A stretch of 64,000 nt of DNA from Methylomonas sp. MK1 (GCF_000365425.1 NZ_AQOV01000002.1:1240001-1304000), one strand, 5' to 3'; positions 28,756 through 39,965 are shown, counted from the stretch's first letter. Notes: generated by a model from the sequence alone, not told the origin. A program made the numbers and translations.

Positions 28756-29379
28756 TTTCAAAGCGGAGGCTTCCGCGGCGCGGCGAGTAATTTCCGCCCA
28801 ATCGCCGGCATCGACCAGTTCGGATGGTGCCATCCACGAGCCGCCCACGCAGGCGACATTGCTTAGCGCCAGATATTCCACCGCGTTTTTCGGATTGACG
28901 CCGCCGGTCGGGCAGAAGGTCACTTGCGGCAAGGGGCCGCCGATGGATTTCAGCATCGGGATGCCGCCCGCCGCTTCGGCCGGGAAAAACTTCATCGCGG
29001 TAATGCCTCTGTCCATCAAGCGCATTACTTCGCTGGGGGTGATGACGCCTGGCAAAATCGGTACGCCGGAAGCCAGAGCCGCATCCAGCAAACTGTCCGT
29101 GACGCCTGGGCTGACGATGAATTCTGCGCCGGCATCAATGGCGTTTTTCAGCGTTTGGGTATTGATAATGGTGCCGGCACCGACAATTGCGCCCGGTACT
29201 TCGGCTTTGATGCGGCGGATGGCATCCAGTGCTACCGGCGTGCGCAAGGTGATTTCCAATACTTTTAATCCGCCTTCCACCAATGCGCGGGCCAAAGGCA
29301 CGGCTTGATCGAGTTGATTGATTACCATCACCGGCATTACCGGCGAGGTGGTCATGACTTCTTTTATTGATACGGTCAT
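28750..29379 (-). CDS. eda: KDPG (2-keto-3-deoxy-6-phosphogluconate) aldolase
   Basis: 209 residues, a complete class I aldolase barrel. Catalytic Glu lies in VLEITLRT, the Schiff-base Lys in [12 protein letters not shown], and [14 protein letters not shown] and FCPTGGV are intact. It splits KDPG to pyruvate and glyceraldehyde 3-phosphate, the last step of the Entner-Doudoroff route. It is the last gene of the minus-strand zwf-pgl-edd-gnd-eda row, with a possible attenuator hairpin between it and gnd. Confidence 0.97.
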   Translation of the reverse strand: MTVSIKEVMTTSPVMPVMVINQLDQAVPLARALVEGGLKVLEITLRTPVALDAIRRIKAEVPGAIVGAGTIINTQTLKNAIDAGAEFIVSPGVTDSLLDAALASGVPILPGVITPSEVMRLMDRGITAMKFFPAEAAGGIPMLKSIGGPLPQVTFCPTGGVNPKNAVEYLALSNVACVGGSWMAPSELVDAGDWAEITRRAAEASALKK

Positions 29380-29408
29380 TTCTTATTTTCCTAATGTGAT
29401 GGTGCTTG

Positions 29409-29431
29409 GAAAACCCACGCCGTGAAGCGTG
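29409..29431 (-). terminator. Weak terminator/attenuator between gnd and eda
   Basis: On the minus strand CACGC and GCGTG form a five-pair stem, followed by GGTTTTCC. It could reduce read-through into eda. Confidence 0.45.
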
Positions 29432-29469
29432 CGTGTTTGACAAAACAGTAACGGTCTAATGCCTTAGCC

Positions 29470-30915
29470 TTAAACCGTATAGGTTGTCGATGCGGTTTTG
29501 CCGCCGTGTCCGGTCCAGTCGGTATGAAAAAACTCGCCTCTGGGTCGGTCGGTACGTTCATACGAGTGCGCGCCGAAATAGTCTCTTTGTGCTTGCAGCA
29601 GATTGGCTGGCAGTCTTTCGGTGCGGTAGCCGTCAAAATAGGCCAAGGCAGACGAGAAGGCCGGCGTTGGAATGCCCAATTGTATGCCCAGTATCACGGC
29701 TTGGCGCCAGCCCGCTTCGGCTTGTTTCATGGCATCGACGAAGAAATCGGCCAGCAGCAAGTTTTCCAGATCGGGGTTTTGCTGGTAAGCCTGTTTGATG
29801 TCGTTCAGAAATTGGCTACGAATGATACAGCCACCGCGCCACATCAAGGCAATCTCGCCGTAATTCAGCGCCAGTTTGTATTCCTTGGCGGCTTCGCGCA
29901 TCAGCCGAAAACCTTGTGCGTAGGAAATGATTTTCGAAGCGTATAAGGCTTGGCGGATAGCCTGAATCATCGCCGCTTTGTCGCCGCTAAAGCTGGCGCT
30001 GGTTTTCGGCAAGGCTTTGGCTGCGCGGATGCGCTCGTCTTTTTGCGCGGACAAACAGCGGGCAAAGACCGATTCGCCGATCAGAGTCAGCGGGATACCT
30101 AAGTCCAGCGCATTGATGCCGGTCCATTTGCCGGTGCCTTTTTGGCCGGCGGTATCCAGGATGCTGTTCAACAGCGGTTGGCCGTTGTCTTCTTTGTAAG
30201 CCAGGATGTTGGCGGTGATTTCGATCAAATACGAGCTTAATTCGCCTTGATTCCACTCGGCAAAAATCGCCTGCATCTCGTCCGTGCTCAAGTTCAGCCC
30301 TTCGGCCAGCAATTGATACGCTTCGCATATCAGCTGCATGTCGCCGTACTCGATGCCGTTATGCACCATCTTTACATAGTGACCAGCGCCGTTATCGCCT
30401 ACCCATTCGCAGCAGGGGTCGCCGTCGACATGGGCGCTGATCGCCTGAAAAATCGGCTTAACCGCCGGCCAGGCTGCTTGGTTACCGCCGGGCATGATAG
30501 ACGGACCGTGCCGGGCGCCTTCTTCCCCGCCGGATACGCCGGTGCCTACGTAGAGTAAGCCTTTTTCCTGCAAATATTGAGTGCGGCGGTTGGTGTCGGT
30601 AAACAGCGAATTGCCGCCATCGATGATGATGTCGCCCGCCGATAGCAAGGGGAGCAAGTCGTCGATGTATTGATCGACGACAGTACCGGCCTTGACCATT
30701 AACATCACCTTGCGCGGCGATTCCAGGCTATCCACCAGTTCTTCCAGAGAATGCGTGCCGACGACTTGGGTGTTTTTAGCCGGGCCGTCCAGAAACTCAT
30801 CGACTTTGCTGGTGGTACGGTTATACACCGCTACCTTGAAGCCATGATCGTTCATGTTCAGGACCAAATTTTGTCCCATGACGGCCAGGCCGATTAAACC
30901 GATATTTGCTTTCAT
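29470..30915 (-). CDS. gnd: 6-phosphogluconate dehydrogenase (decarboxylating, NADP type)
   Basis: 481 residues from the ATG at 30915, preferred over one 45 nt upstream because GTAGGC precedes it and MKANIGLIGLAVMGQNL is the usual N-terminus. Signatures: nucleotide site GLAVMGQNL, IIDGGNS, GVSGGEEGARHGPSIMPGG, catalytic KMVHNGIEYGDMQL, KGTGKWT and the C-terminal HTDWTGHGGK. This is the long, dimeric, NADP-dependent type. It makes ribulose 5-phosphate, CO2 and NADPH; with rpe and hexulose-phosphate enzymes it would close a cyclic formaldehyde-oxidation route. Confidence 0.98.
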   Translation of the reverse strand: MKANIGLIGLAVMGQNLVLNMNDHGFKVAVYNRTTSKVDEFLDGPAKNTQVVGTHSLEELVDSLESPRKVMLMVKAGTVVDQYIDDLLPLLSAGDIIIDGGNSLFTDTNRRTQYLQEKGLLYVGTGVSGGEEGARHGPSIMPGGNQAAWPAVKPIFQAISAHVDGDPCCEWVGDNGAGHYVKMVHNGIEYGDMQLICEAYQLLAEGLNLSTDEMQAIFAEWNQGELSSYLIEITANILAYKEDNGQPLLNSILDTAGQKGTGKWTGINALDLGIPLTLIGESVFARCLSAQKDERIRAAKALPKTSASFSGDKAAMIQAIRQALYASKIISYAQGFRLMREAAKEYKLALNYGEIALMWRGGCIIRSQFLNDIKQAYQQNPDLENLLLADFFVDAMKQAEAGWRQAVILGIQLGIPTPAFSSALAYFDGYRTERLPANLLQAQRDYFGAHSYERTDRPRGEFFHTDWTGHGGKTASTTYTV

Positions 30916-30988
30916 GTGCTTGCCTACTGTAAACGTTGTCGTTGTGGGGTTATGACACAATGTTGCTTAATTCTGGTTTCAAGAAAGA

Positions 30989-31008
30989 CGTCCTTCCGTG
31001 GAAGGACG
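30989..31008 (-). terminator. Terminator after edd
   Basis: CGTCCTTCC / GGAAGGACG, nine pairs with a two-base loop, followed on the minus strand by TCTTTCTT. It may separate edd from gnd in part. Confidence 0.6.
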
Positions 31009-31056
31009 GATTTGGCAAAGTGAAACTAAGACGGCATTGCTTAAAACGTGTGAATA

Positions 31057-32877
<1,821 letters not shown>

Positions 32878-32982
32878 AAGCTCTCCAGGGCAGCAGATGG
32901 GGTGGTGTCGACGCGCCGAACGGCGTTTTGGAATCGAGAGTAAGTGGTTATGCGCGTCTAACCCCCCCCTAAAATTAAGCGA

Positions 32983-33693
32983 CTAAGGTGCCCAGTACAA
33001 TTCCACCGGCACGTCTTCCTGATTCAATAAGGCTCGGATCGGCATGTCCTCTAACGGACCCTGTTTCTGGGCGCTGTTGAATACCGCCAACTTATCTTCG
33101 CCGGTGAACAAAATAACGATGCGTTCTGACTTTAATAAGGCGCTGCGGGTCAAGGTCAGGCGTTCCGTATTGGGGCCAGTCACTTCGCTCTGAATGGCGG
33201 TGATGGCTGCGGTCAGATTTTGATTGTCCTCGCTCAACGCGTAGGCCAGACCTTCGGCGTGCGGAAACAGCGAGGCGGTATGACCGTCCGGTCCCATGCC
33301 GACGATGCTCAGCGTGAAAGGCTGCGGCAGTTTGGCGTAGCGGTCTTCGGTTTCGGCTTGGCCTTGTTTGGCTGTGCTAGCCAGGGTTTTCATACCGATA
33401 AACTCGACGTTTTTGGCGTTGTTAATCAGCAGACTGCGGCGGATTAATGCCTCGTTGCTGGCGCTGTGTTGATTATCCACCCAGCGTTCGTCCACCAATG
33501 CCACCTTGATTTTTTTCCAATTCAAATCGGATTTGGACAAAGCTTCGTAAAGCGGGGCAGGGGTGCTGCCGCCAGATACTAATAAAGTCGCTTGACCGTG
33601 TTTGCTGACGGCTTCGGATAAAACATCCTGGCATTCGGCGACCAAGGCGGTAAACAGGTGACTACGTTGTTCGAAAAAAAATTCTCTAACCAT
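32983..33693 (-). CDS. pgl: 6-phosphogluconolactonase
   Basis: 236 residues from the ATG at 33693; the frame is open for 27 more codons into the zwf end, but MVREFFFEQRS fits the family start. Signatures are VSGGSTPAPLYEAL, ALVDERWV and GMGPDGHTASLFP, those of the DevB-type lactonase. It opens 6-phosphogluconolactone to 6-phosphogluconate. It is 31 nt after zwf and 105 nt before edd. Confidence 0.96.
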   Translation of the reverse strand: MVREFFFEQRSHLFTALVAECQDVLSEAVSKHGQATLLVSGGSTPAPLYEALSKSDLNWKKIKVALVDERWVDNQHSASNEALIRRSLLINNAKNVEFIGMKTLASTAKQGQAETEDRYAKLPQPFTLSIVGMGPDGHTASLFPHAEGLAYALSEDNQNLTAAITAIQSEVTGPNTERLTLTRSALLKSERIVILFTGEDKLAVFNSAQKQGPLEDMPIRALLNQEDVPVELYWAP

Positions 33694-33724
33694 GTTCGTT
33701 GTTCTCGTGATGGATACAGATTGA

Positions 33725-35191
33725 TTACTCTTCCCAGGAACGGCCGTCGCGGGCCAATAATGCCACTGAGGCAATCGGCCCCCAGCTGCCCGCCGGGTAA
33801 GATTTTGGAGCGCTGTGGCTTTGTTCCCAGGCGTCTTGGATCGAATCGACCCAGGCCCAGGCTTGCTCGATTTCCTCGCGGCTTAAAAACAGCGTCGGGT
33901 TGCCGCGCAGGGCTTCCAGAATCAGTTTTTCATAGCCACCGAAGATGCTGTTCTTCTTGAAGGTTTCCGAGAAACTCAAGTCCAGCTTGGTTTGTTGCAA
34001 CTTGATGTTGCCGTCTATGCCAGGTACCTTATTCAGCATCACCACGTCCACGCCTTCGTTGGGCTGTAAATGGATCACCAGTTTGTTGGCCGGCAAATCG
34101 CGGAAGCTGTCCTTAAAGATGTTATGCGGCAACTGCTTGAAGTTGACGACGATTTCGGTACGCTTATTGGGCATGCGTTTGCCGGTACGCATATAAAACG
34201 GCACGCCGGCCCAGCGCCAGTTGTCGATGTCCACCCGAATCGCCACGAAGCTTTCGGTGGTGCTTTCTTTGTTGGCACCTTCCTCTTCCAGGTAACCCGG
34301 CACCGCCGCGCCTTTGATGAAACCGGCGGTATATTGGCCGCGCACGGTTTTCTCTTCGACATTGCGCGCAGTAATCGGCCGTAAGGCTTTTAATACCTTG
34401 ATTTTTTCCATGTGGATGCTTTCCGCTTCCAGATCGGCCGGCGGCTCCATCGCCACGAAAGTCAGAATCTGCAGCAAATGGTTTTGCAGCATGTCCCGCA
34501 GCTGGCCGGTTTTATCAAAGTATTCCCAGCGGCCTTCGATGCCAATATCCTCGCCCACTGTGATCTGAATATGGTCGATGGTGTTGTGGTTCCAGTTGGT
34601 GGTAAAAATGGAATTGGCGAAACGCAGGGCCAGCAGGTTCAATACCGTTTCTTTGCCCAGGTAATGGTCGATTCGGTAGACCTGATCTTCCTGGAATACT
34701 TCTTCGACGACGTCGTTGATTTCCTTGGACGATTTCAGGTCATGGCCGATGGGTTTTTCCATGACCATCCGCGATTCGGCGGTCAATACGCCGCAACTTT
34801 GCAGGCCCTGGCAAATGCTTTTGAATAGAAACGGCGCCACGGCGAAATAGTTGACCATCACCCGCTTTTCCGGATCAACTGCGGCATTCAACTGTAGATA
34901 TTGCTCCGGTTGAGTCAGGTCGATTTTCAGATACGATAATCTTTGCGACAGCCGGCCCCAGATTTCGGGGTTTATCTCTTTGTGTAAGAACGATTTCAGG
35001 CTGTTATGAGCAATTTGGACGAAGCCTTCGCTGGTTTCCTCCAGTCGATCAACGCCGATAATGCGGGTATCGGCTTCCAGCAAATTGGATTTTTCCAGAC
35101 GATACAACGAAATCAGTAACTTTCGTTTCGATAGATCACCCAATGCGCCGTAAATCACCAGGTCGCAAGGTTTGTAATTTTGATTTTTCAT
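33725..35191 (-). CDS. zwf: Glucose-6-phosphate dehydrogenase
   Basis: 488 residues. Nucleotide-binding motif GALGDLSKRKL (15-25, with L where most have T or S), catalytic RIDHYLGKE at about 173-181 and EKPIGHD are intact. It oxidises glucose 6-phosphate to the lactone with NAD(P)+. It is the first gene of the zwf-pgl-edd-gnd-eda row and so the entry to both the Entner-Doudoroff and oxidative pentose-phosphate branches. Confidence 0.98.
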   Translation of the reverse strand: MKNQNYKPCDLVIYGALGDLSKRKLLISLYRLEKSNLLEADTRIIGVDRLEETSEGFVQIAHNSLKSFLHKEINPEIWGRLSQRLSYLKIDLTQPEQYLQLNAAVDPEKRVMVNYFAVAPFLFKSICQGLQSCGVLTAESRMVMEKPIGHDLKSSKEINDVVEEVFQEDQVYRIDHYLGKETVLNLLALRFANSIFTTNWNHNTIDHIQITVGEDIGIEGRWEYFDKTGQLRDMLQNHLLQILTFVAMEPPADLEAESIHMEKIKVLKALRPITARNVEEKTVRGQYTAGFIKGAAVPGYLEEEGANKESTTESFVAIRVDIDNWRWAGVPFYMRTGKRMPNKRTEIVVNFKQLPHNIFKDSFRDLPANKLVIHLQPNEGVDVVMLNKVPGIDGNIKLQQTKLDLSFSETFKKNSIFGGYEKLILEALRGNPTLFLSREEIEQAWAWVDSIQDAWEQSHSAPKSYPAGSWGPIASVALLARDGRSWEE

Positions 35192-35395
35192 CAGTGATAC
35201 CAGGAATGAAGAAGAGGGTTGATCGGCTTTGGCATGTCGATTTCAGCGCGCAAAATAAACGCACGTTGCAGGAAACTCTGGGCCCGGATCAGTCGAAAAT
35301 GCCGCTATTATAATGTTCGTTGCCGGTTCGGAACAAGATCAAAGGCCGCCAAGGCCGGATTTACTTGGGTTGGTGGCGCACGAAACGGTTGACAG

Positions 35396-35953
35396 TTAGC
35401 CGAACATCTCGGTGGTATAACGATAGGCTTGCATCGTGTCCGACCAATAGGCGGCGGGTAAGCCGGCCTTTTGTTTTAGGTGTTGTAAAAACTGGGCGGG
35501 ATCGGGTAAATCGTCCCATACCGAGGGCAGGAAAGTGCCGCGCCGTCCGTCTTCCTGCAAGATGATGCCGTCGATGCCGGGGCGAAGTTGTGCAATCAGA
35601 TCCGCTTCCGAAGCGAATTTCATCGCGACGGCGGGGCTAAGTACGGAAATATGCAGATCAAGATCGGCCAGTTCCTCGGCAGCCAGCGGCGGAAAACGCC
35701 GATCCCGGAAAGCGGCCGCAAAGGCGTTTTCCGCCACATCTTCCGCCAAAGGCCTTACCGCTTCCAGCATGCCGATACAACCGCGCAATTGGCCGCGGAG
35801 TTCCAGCGTGACGAAAGTCGCGCAGATTTCGCGTAATTCCGCTGGATAGCTCTCCAAATCGACCGGTAACGGCCGACCGGTTTGCAGGCCGTGGGCTATG
35901 GATTGCCGGGCTAGTTCCAGCAACCGAGTTTGCAAGGTTTTAGTCAACGACAT
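35396..35953 (-). CDS. amrA: AmmeMemoRadiSam system protein A (AMMECR1 domain)
   Basis: 185 residues, one AMMECR1 domain, with the strictly conserved LRGCIG at about 57-62 in FVTLELRGQLRGCIGML and the AFRDRRFPPL segment. The Cys in this motif is thought to be functional, but no activity is established. It overlaps the MEMO-family gene by 14 nt, so the two are translated together. With the radical SAM gene on the other strand it completes the conserved triad, whose biochemical role is unknown to me. Confidence 0.92.
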   Translation of the reverse strand: MSLTKTLQTRLLELARQSIAHGLQTGRPLPVDLESYPAELREICATFVTLELRGQLRGCIGMLEAVRPLAEDVAENAFAAAFRDRRFPPLAAEELADLDLHISVLSPAVAMKFASEADLIAQLRPGIDGIILQEDGRRGTFLPSVWDDLPDPAQFLQHLKQKAGLPAAYWSDTMQAYRYTTEMFG

Positions 35954-36719
35954 AGGCGCCGTACCCCACGACTTGCTGTTTGTCGCCGGCCGTGTCGCCG
36001 GAATTGCGCAGATCTATGGTTTTAATAGACAGGCCTTTTTGTTTCAGTAGTTTCAACAAGCCGTTGACCGGCACCTTGCCGCAGGCGGCCTCGCCGCAGA
36101 TTTCGGTGTATTGCAAATGCTCTATCATTCGGCTGGTCGCCTGGTCCAGGCGTTTGGCGGTGTCGTAGTCGTGATAATGGCTTAGGTCGGAACTGATGAC
36201 CAGTAAGGTTTCATCGCCGCCCCACAACAGCTCCAGCGCCTGACTGACTTGCTCGGGACTGGCGTCGCCGGCCACGATGGGGACCAATGTGAATTGCTGT
36301 AACACGGCCTGCAAAAACGGCAGATGTACTTCCAGGCTATGTTCCAGGGTGTGGGCTTGTTCAATGTATTCGACAAACGGCAAATTCAATAAGGCTTCGA
36401 TGGCGGCTTTATCTACCTCGACATCGCCGAGCGGTGTGGTGTAAGCGTGGGTTCTACTGACAGCCAGACCGCGAAAAGCCACGCGATGTGAGGGACCGAT
36501 CAGTACCACGCGGGTAATACTGGCAGCGGCCGGCTTCAAACGGGCATAGGCGGTAGCCGCTATCGGCCCGGAATAAATGTAGCCGGCATGCGGCACGATC
36601 ATGGCTTTGGGTACTTTGCCCGATTGGCTGACGTCCTGTAAATAGCCGGACACCGCGTCATGGAGTTGCTGGGGGTGGGCAGGATAAAACCGTCCTGCCA
36701 CGGCGGGTTTTCTGTTCAT
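35940..36719 (-). CDS. amrB: AmmeMemoRadiSam system protein B (MEMO family)
   Basis: 259 residues, the usual length of MEMO1-like proteins, which are related to extradiol dioxygenases (LigB fold). Conserved positions are seen in VPHAGYIYSG, LEHSLEVHLPFLQ, SSDLSHYHDYDTAKRLD and the Cys in EICGEAACGK, the His/Asp/Cys set that binds metal in MEMO proteins. It overlaps amrA. The exact reaction is not known. Confidence 0.93.
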   Translation of the reverse strand: MNRKPAVAGRFYPAHPQQLHDAVSGYLQDVSQSGKVPKAMIVPHAGYIYSGPIAATAYARLKPAAASITRVVLIGPSHRVAFRGLAVSRTHAYTTPLGDVEVDKAAIEALLNLPFVEYIEQAHTLEHSLEVHLPFLQAVLQQFTLVPIVAGDASPEQVSQALELLWGGDETLLVISSDLSHYHDYDTAKRLDQATSRMIEHLQYTEICGEAACGKVPVNGLLKLLKQKGLSIKTIDLRNSGDTAGDKQQVVGYGAYVVD

Positions 36720-36877
36720 GCGCTGATCCTTTTTTTTTAAAGTTTTAATACGATCAGAGGCCGGGTGGACCGCGGCCTATCAAAAAATTGAATACCACGC
36801 TCGCCCAGGGTTTATTCTACTGCTAACTCTTGCAGATAACGACCCGATTTTATGCTTGGGGTTCAAGGAGCATCGCC

Positions 36878-37960
36878 ATGACTACTTTACTCAGCGCGGA
36901 TACCGCAGCCACCCATTATTGGCATGTTGTGGCGGACGGCAAAGTGCAGTGCGACTTGTGTCCGCGCTTTTGCAAATTGCATGAAGGCCAGCGCGGCTTG
37001 TGTTTTGTGCGGCAGAATCTGCACAGTCAAATCGTGATGACCAGTTACGGCCGCTCCAGCGGTTTTGCCATCGATCCTATCGAGAAAAAACCACTGAACC
37101 ATTTTCTACCCGGCACGCCGATTTTTTCCTTTGGTACCGCCGGCTGCAATTTGGCCTGCAAGTTTTGCCAGAATTGGGACATCAGCAAGTCGCGGGAGAT
37201 GGATACGCTGATGAGCCTGGCCTCGCCGGAAGCAATAGCCAGAGCCGCGCTGGAACACGCTTGCAGCAGCGTCGCCTATACCTACAACGATCCGGTGATT
37301 TTCCACGAATACGCCATCGATACGGCTCAAGCCTGCCGGGAGCTGGGTTTGAAGTCTGTGGCGGTCACGGCCGGCTATGTCTGTGCGGAGCCGCGCGCCG
37401 AGTTTTATCGCTACATGGATGCCGCCAATGTCGATCTAAAAGCTTTTTCCGAAGATTTTTACCACAAGATCACCGGCGGCCATTTGCAAGCGGTGCTGGA
37501 AACGCTGCAATATTTAAAACACGAAACCCCGGTCTGGTTGGAGTTGACTACGTTGCTGATTCCCGGCGCAAACGATTCCGAGACGGAGTTGGAAGCCATG
37601 ACGCAATGGGTGGTCGAGCATTTGGGAGCGGATGTACCCATGCATTTCACTGCGTTTCATCCGGATTGGAAAATGACGGATACGCCGCCCACGCCGCGAT
37701 CCACATTATTGCTGGCGCGCAGCATTGCCTTGAAAAACGGCGTGCGTTACGCCTATGTCGGCAATGTTCACGACAAGTCGGCGGAGAGCACTTATTGCTA
37801 TAGTTGCGGCAAAATTTTGATCGGTCGCGATTGGTATGAGTTGTCGGATTGGAATTTGGATGCCGCCGGCAATTGCCGGTTTTGCGGTAGTTCCTGCGCG
37901 GGCGTATTCAATCCCTTACCGGGCGATTGGGGCGCTAAACGCCAGGCGGTAAGGCTTTAA
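36878..37960 (+). CDS. amrS: AmmeMemoRadiSam system radical SAM enzyme
   Basis: 360 residues from the ATG at 36878 (AAGGAG 11 nt before it). The radical SAM cluster Cys are C90, C94 and C97 in AGCNLACKFCQNW. There is an N-terminal Cys group CDLCPRFC (25-32) and a C-terminal zinc-ribbon-like part (YCYSCGK and CRFCGSSC), both typical of this subfamily and similar to pyruvate-formate-lyase activases. It is divergent from amrB-amrA across 158 nt. A radical modification of a protein or small substrate is inferred. Confidence 0.93.
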   Translation: MTTLLSADTAATHYWHVVADGKVQCDLCPRFCKLHEGQRGLCFVRQNLHSQIVMTSYGRSSGFAIDPIEKKPLNHFLPGTPIFSFGTAGCNLACKFCQNWDISKSREMDTLMSLASPEAIARAALEHACSSVAYTYNDPVIFHEYAIDTAQACRELGLKSVAVTAGYVCAEPRAEFYRYMDAANVDLKAFSEDFYHKITGGHLQAVLETLQYLKHETPVWLELTTLLIPGANDSETELEAMTQWVVEHLGADVPMHFTAFHPDWKMTDTPPTPRSTLLLARSIALKNGVRYAYVGNVHDKSAESTYCYSCGKILIGRDWYELSDWNLDAAGNCRFCGSSCAGVFNPLPGDWGAKRQAVRL

Positions 37961-37975
37961 TTGGCTGATTTACTG

Positions 37976-38770
37976 CTAAGACCAGGCATCCGCATTGATT
38001 TGGCCGATAGCCTGAAATGCGGGTTTGCAGAATAAGTAACCTTGAAATAGCGTGACGCCGCAGGCCAACAGAAAATCGCGCTCAGCCTTGGTTTCAATGC
38101 CTTCCGCCAGCACTTCAATGCCGAGTTCGCGGCAGATTTGCACAACCCCGGCGACAATCGCCTGCTTGGGCTTACTGAGATTGATGTCGCGTACTAAATC
38201 CATGTCCAGTTTCAGTACATCCGGCTGGAATTCGGCGAGCAGGTTCAGGCCGGCGTAGCCCGCGCCGAAATCGTCGATTGCGGTTTTAAACCCGAAGCGC
38301 CGGTATTCGGTGAATATATCGATTAAATGCGGACGGTCGGACACATCCTCTCCCTCGACCACTTCGAAAATGATGCGGTCTTTGGAAAAGTTGTAGCGTT
38401 GCGCAGCCTCAAAAGTCGAGCGGATGCAGGCTTCGGGTTGGTAAACGGCATTCGGCATGAAATTAATCGACACAAATTCTTGGATACCCAATCTCGCTGC
38501 GCCTTCCACAGCTTTAATCCGGCAGTTTTGGTCGAAGCGATAGCGGTTGGCATCGGTCACTTTGCCTAATATCGATGCGGCCGATTCGCCGTTAACGCCG
38601 CGCACCAGGGCTTCGTGAGCAAAAATGGTTCGGGCAAAAAAATTGACGATGGGTTGATAGGCAAAACTAAAGTCGAAATCCAGTTCCTCCAAGTCTCGGC
38701 AACGGTTGCAACCGGGTAGGTCGTTACTGGTGTGGGCTTGCGGGGAATTTGGCGCGGTTTTTTCTGGCAT
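37976..38770 (-). CDS. Stand-alone EAL-domain protein
   Basis: 264 residues: a short N-terminus with a CNRC Cys pair (about 21-24), then one EAL domain with HEALVRG, INFMPNAVY, FEVVEGEDV, DDFGAGYAGLNLL and EGIETKAE. The catalytic Glu, Asn, Asp pair and Lys positions (KLDMDL) are kept, so c-di-GMP breakdown is plausible. No GGDEF, PAS or membrane part is seen. Divergent from the OmpA-V4R-roadblock operon, and it may act with it. The Cys pair may bind metal or sense redox state; this is an inference. Confidence 0.88.
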   Translation of the reverse strand: MPEKTAPNSPQAHTSNDLPGCNRCRDLEELDFDFSFAYQPIVNFFARTIFAHEALVRGVNGESAASILGKVTDANRYRFDQNCRIKAVEGAARLGIQEFVSINFMPNAVYQPEACIRSTFEAAQRYNFSKDRIIFEVVEGEDVSDRPHLIDIFTEYRRFGFKTAIDDFGAGYAGLNLLAEFQPDVLKLDMDLVRDINLSKPKQAIVAGVVQICRELGIEVLAEGIETKAERDFLLACGVTLFQGYLFCKPAFQAIGQINADAWS

Positions 38771-38925
38771 AGCGTATTCTCGAAATCGATATCAGGATGT
38801 TAGCCATCCTTGCTTAAGCGGGGGCGTTCTTTGCGGTCATAATTATCAAGTGTAGCGAAGTTCATTGGAATAAATGTTTAATTCGCAAGCTTTCGATGCT
38901 ACTGGATCAGCTTGATTTCAGGATT

Positions 38926-38943
38926 CACTTAAGTATTTAAGTG
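38926..38943. promoter_or_regulatory. Perfect inverted repeat, possible operator
   Basis: CACTTAA-GTAT-TTAAGTG, seven perfect pairs around a four-base spacer, 40 nt upstream of the -35 box of the OmpA operon. It may be a repressor or activator site. Confidence 0.35.
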
Positions 38944-38982
38944 TCAAATCCTAAGATTTAATTATTTGAACCAGCATGAACT

Positions 38983-39011
38983 TTGATTATGCATGGAAAC
39001 TTGCATATGAT
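38983..39011 (+). promoter_or_regulatory. Sigma-70-like promoter of the OmpA-V4R-roadblock operon
   Basis: TTGATT (38983-38988), a 17-base spacer, then TATGAT (39006-39011). The start would be near 39018, giving a leader of about 80 nt. Confidence 0.6.
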
Positions 39012-39096
39012 AGTCCAACAAATTTAAGTCGGTGCCTGCTCACACTCTCCCTGCAAATATTCAGCAGGCTTGGCAAACGGAACTTAAGGGAATTCC

Positions 39097-39942
39097 ATGA
39101 AAAAACCTCGATCACTCGATCACGACGGCCTGGATGGCATCATTCCGTCTACGGACAAAGCGCGGCTTAAATCCGGCAATCCGCAAGGCAAATCAGACAA
39201 AACCCTAAAAAAGCCTATGCACAGCAATGTGCCATGGTTGCTTGGTGTGATTGGTTCACTGGCCTTGCTTGCGGTATTTGTGCCGGATTTAACGCAAAAG
39301 CCGGAAGCCGTTACCCAGACCGCAGCCCTAAATAATCAGGCAACGCCAGTCAAAAGCCCGGCGTCAGAGCTGCTTGTAGCCGCGGAAAATGCTGATACCC
39401 CAGCGCCGCAGCCCCCAGCCGAAGCGGCTCCAACAATGGTTGCCGAGGCTAAATCGGATCACGCGCTTGCAGCAAATCAAAACGCACAACAATCGGCCGC
39501 CGGCGATGCCGACATTCAGACCCCTGACGCATTGCCTGAGTTACCCACCGAACCGACCGCGGCGGGTATTCCCAAAGCGTCACCGGATACCGTTGCGCAA
39601 ACGTCTGTCACGACGCCTTTTACCGTGTATTTCAAATTCGATTCCAGCAAATTGACGCCGGAATCAGCTAATAGCGGCAACGAACTATTGAGCGCGGCCA
39701 AAGGCTGCCAGAAGCGGATAAAGCTGATCGGGCATACCTGCAATTTGGGTAGCGATGCCGCCAACTTACAGTTGGGCTTGGCGCGGGCCAATGCCGTTAA
39801 AAAACTGTTGATCGCCAAAGGTATCGGCTCAACAGCCATCTTCACCGCATCGGAGGGCATGAGAAAACCGGCGGCGCCGAACGATACCAAAGAGGGCCAG
39901 GCCTTAAATCGTCGGGTCGAATTGCAGTGTGTGGATAATTAA
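39097..39942 (+). CDS. Membrane-anchored OmpA-domain protein
   Basis: 281 residues. A cytoplasmic N-terminus of about 45 residues is followed by one transmembrane segment (about 47-66), a long Ala/Pro/Gln-rich stretch (70-165) and a C-terminal OmpA-like domain (about 170-281: TVYFKFDSSKLTPESA, LIGHTCNLGSDAANLQLGLARA, GQALNRRVEL). The domain binds peptidoglycan in relatives. Two Cys (CQKR and HTCN) are near each other. AAGGGA lies 8 nt before the ATG. It is first of four genes transcribed together; its tail may link the cell wall to the cytoplasmic V4R and roadblock proteins. Confidence 0.85.
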   Translation: MKKPRSLDHDGLDGIIPSTDKARLKSGNPQGKSDKTLKKPMHSNVPWLLGVIGSLALLAVFVPDLTQKPEAVTQTAALNNQATPVKSPASELLVAAENADTPAPQPPAEAAPTMVAEAKSDHALAANQNAQQSAAGDADIQTPDALPELPTEPTAAGIPKASPDTVAQTSVTTPFTVYFKFDSSKLTPESANSGNELLSAAKGCQKRIKLIGHTCNLGSDAANLQLGLARANAVKKLLIAKGIGSTAIFTASEGMRKPAAPNDTKEGQALNRRVELQCVDN

Positions 39943-39965
39943 CCGAATTGAAGAGGGTAGACGCC

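Larger units (their letters stand above)
38771..39096. other. Intergenic region between the EAL gene and the OmpA operon
   Basis: 326 nt without a gene. It holds an inverted repeat CACTTAA-GTAT-TTAAGTG (38926-38943) and a sigma-70-like promoter (38983-39011). No riboswitch pattern I know was recognised. Confidence 0.6.
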
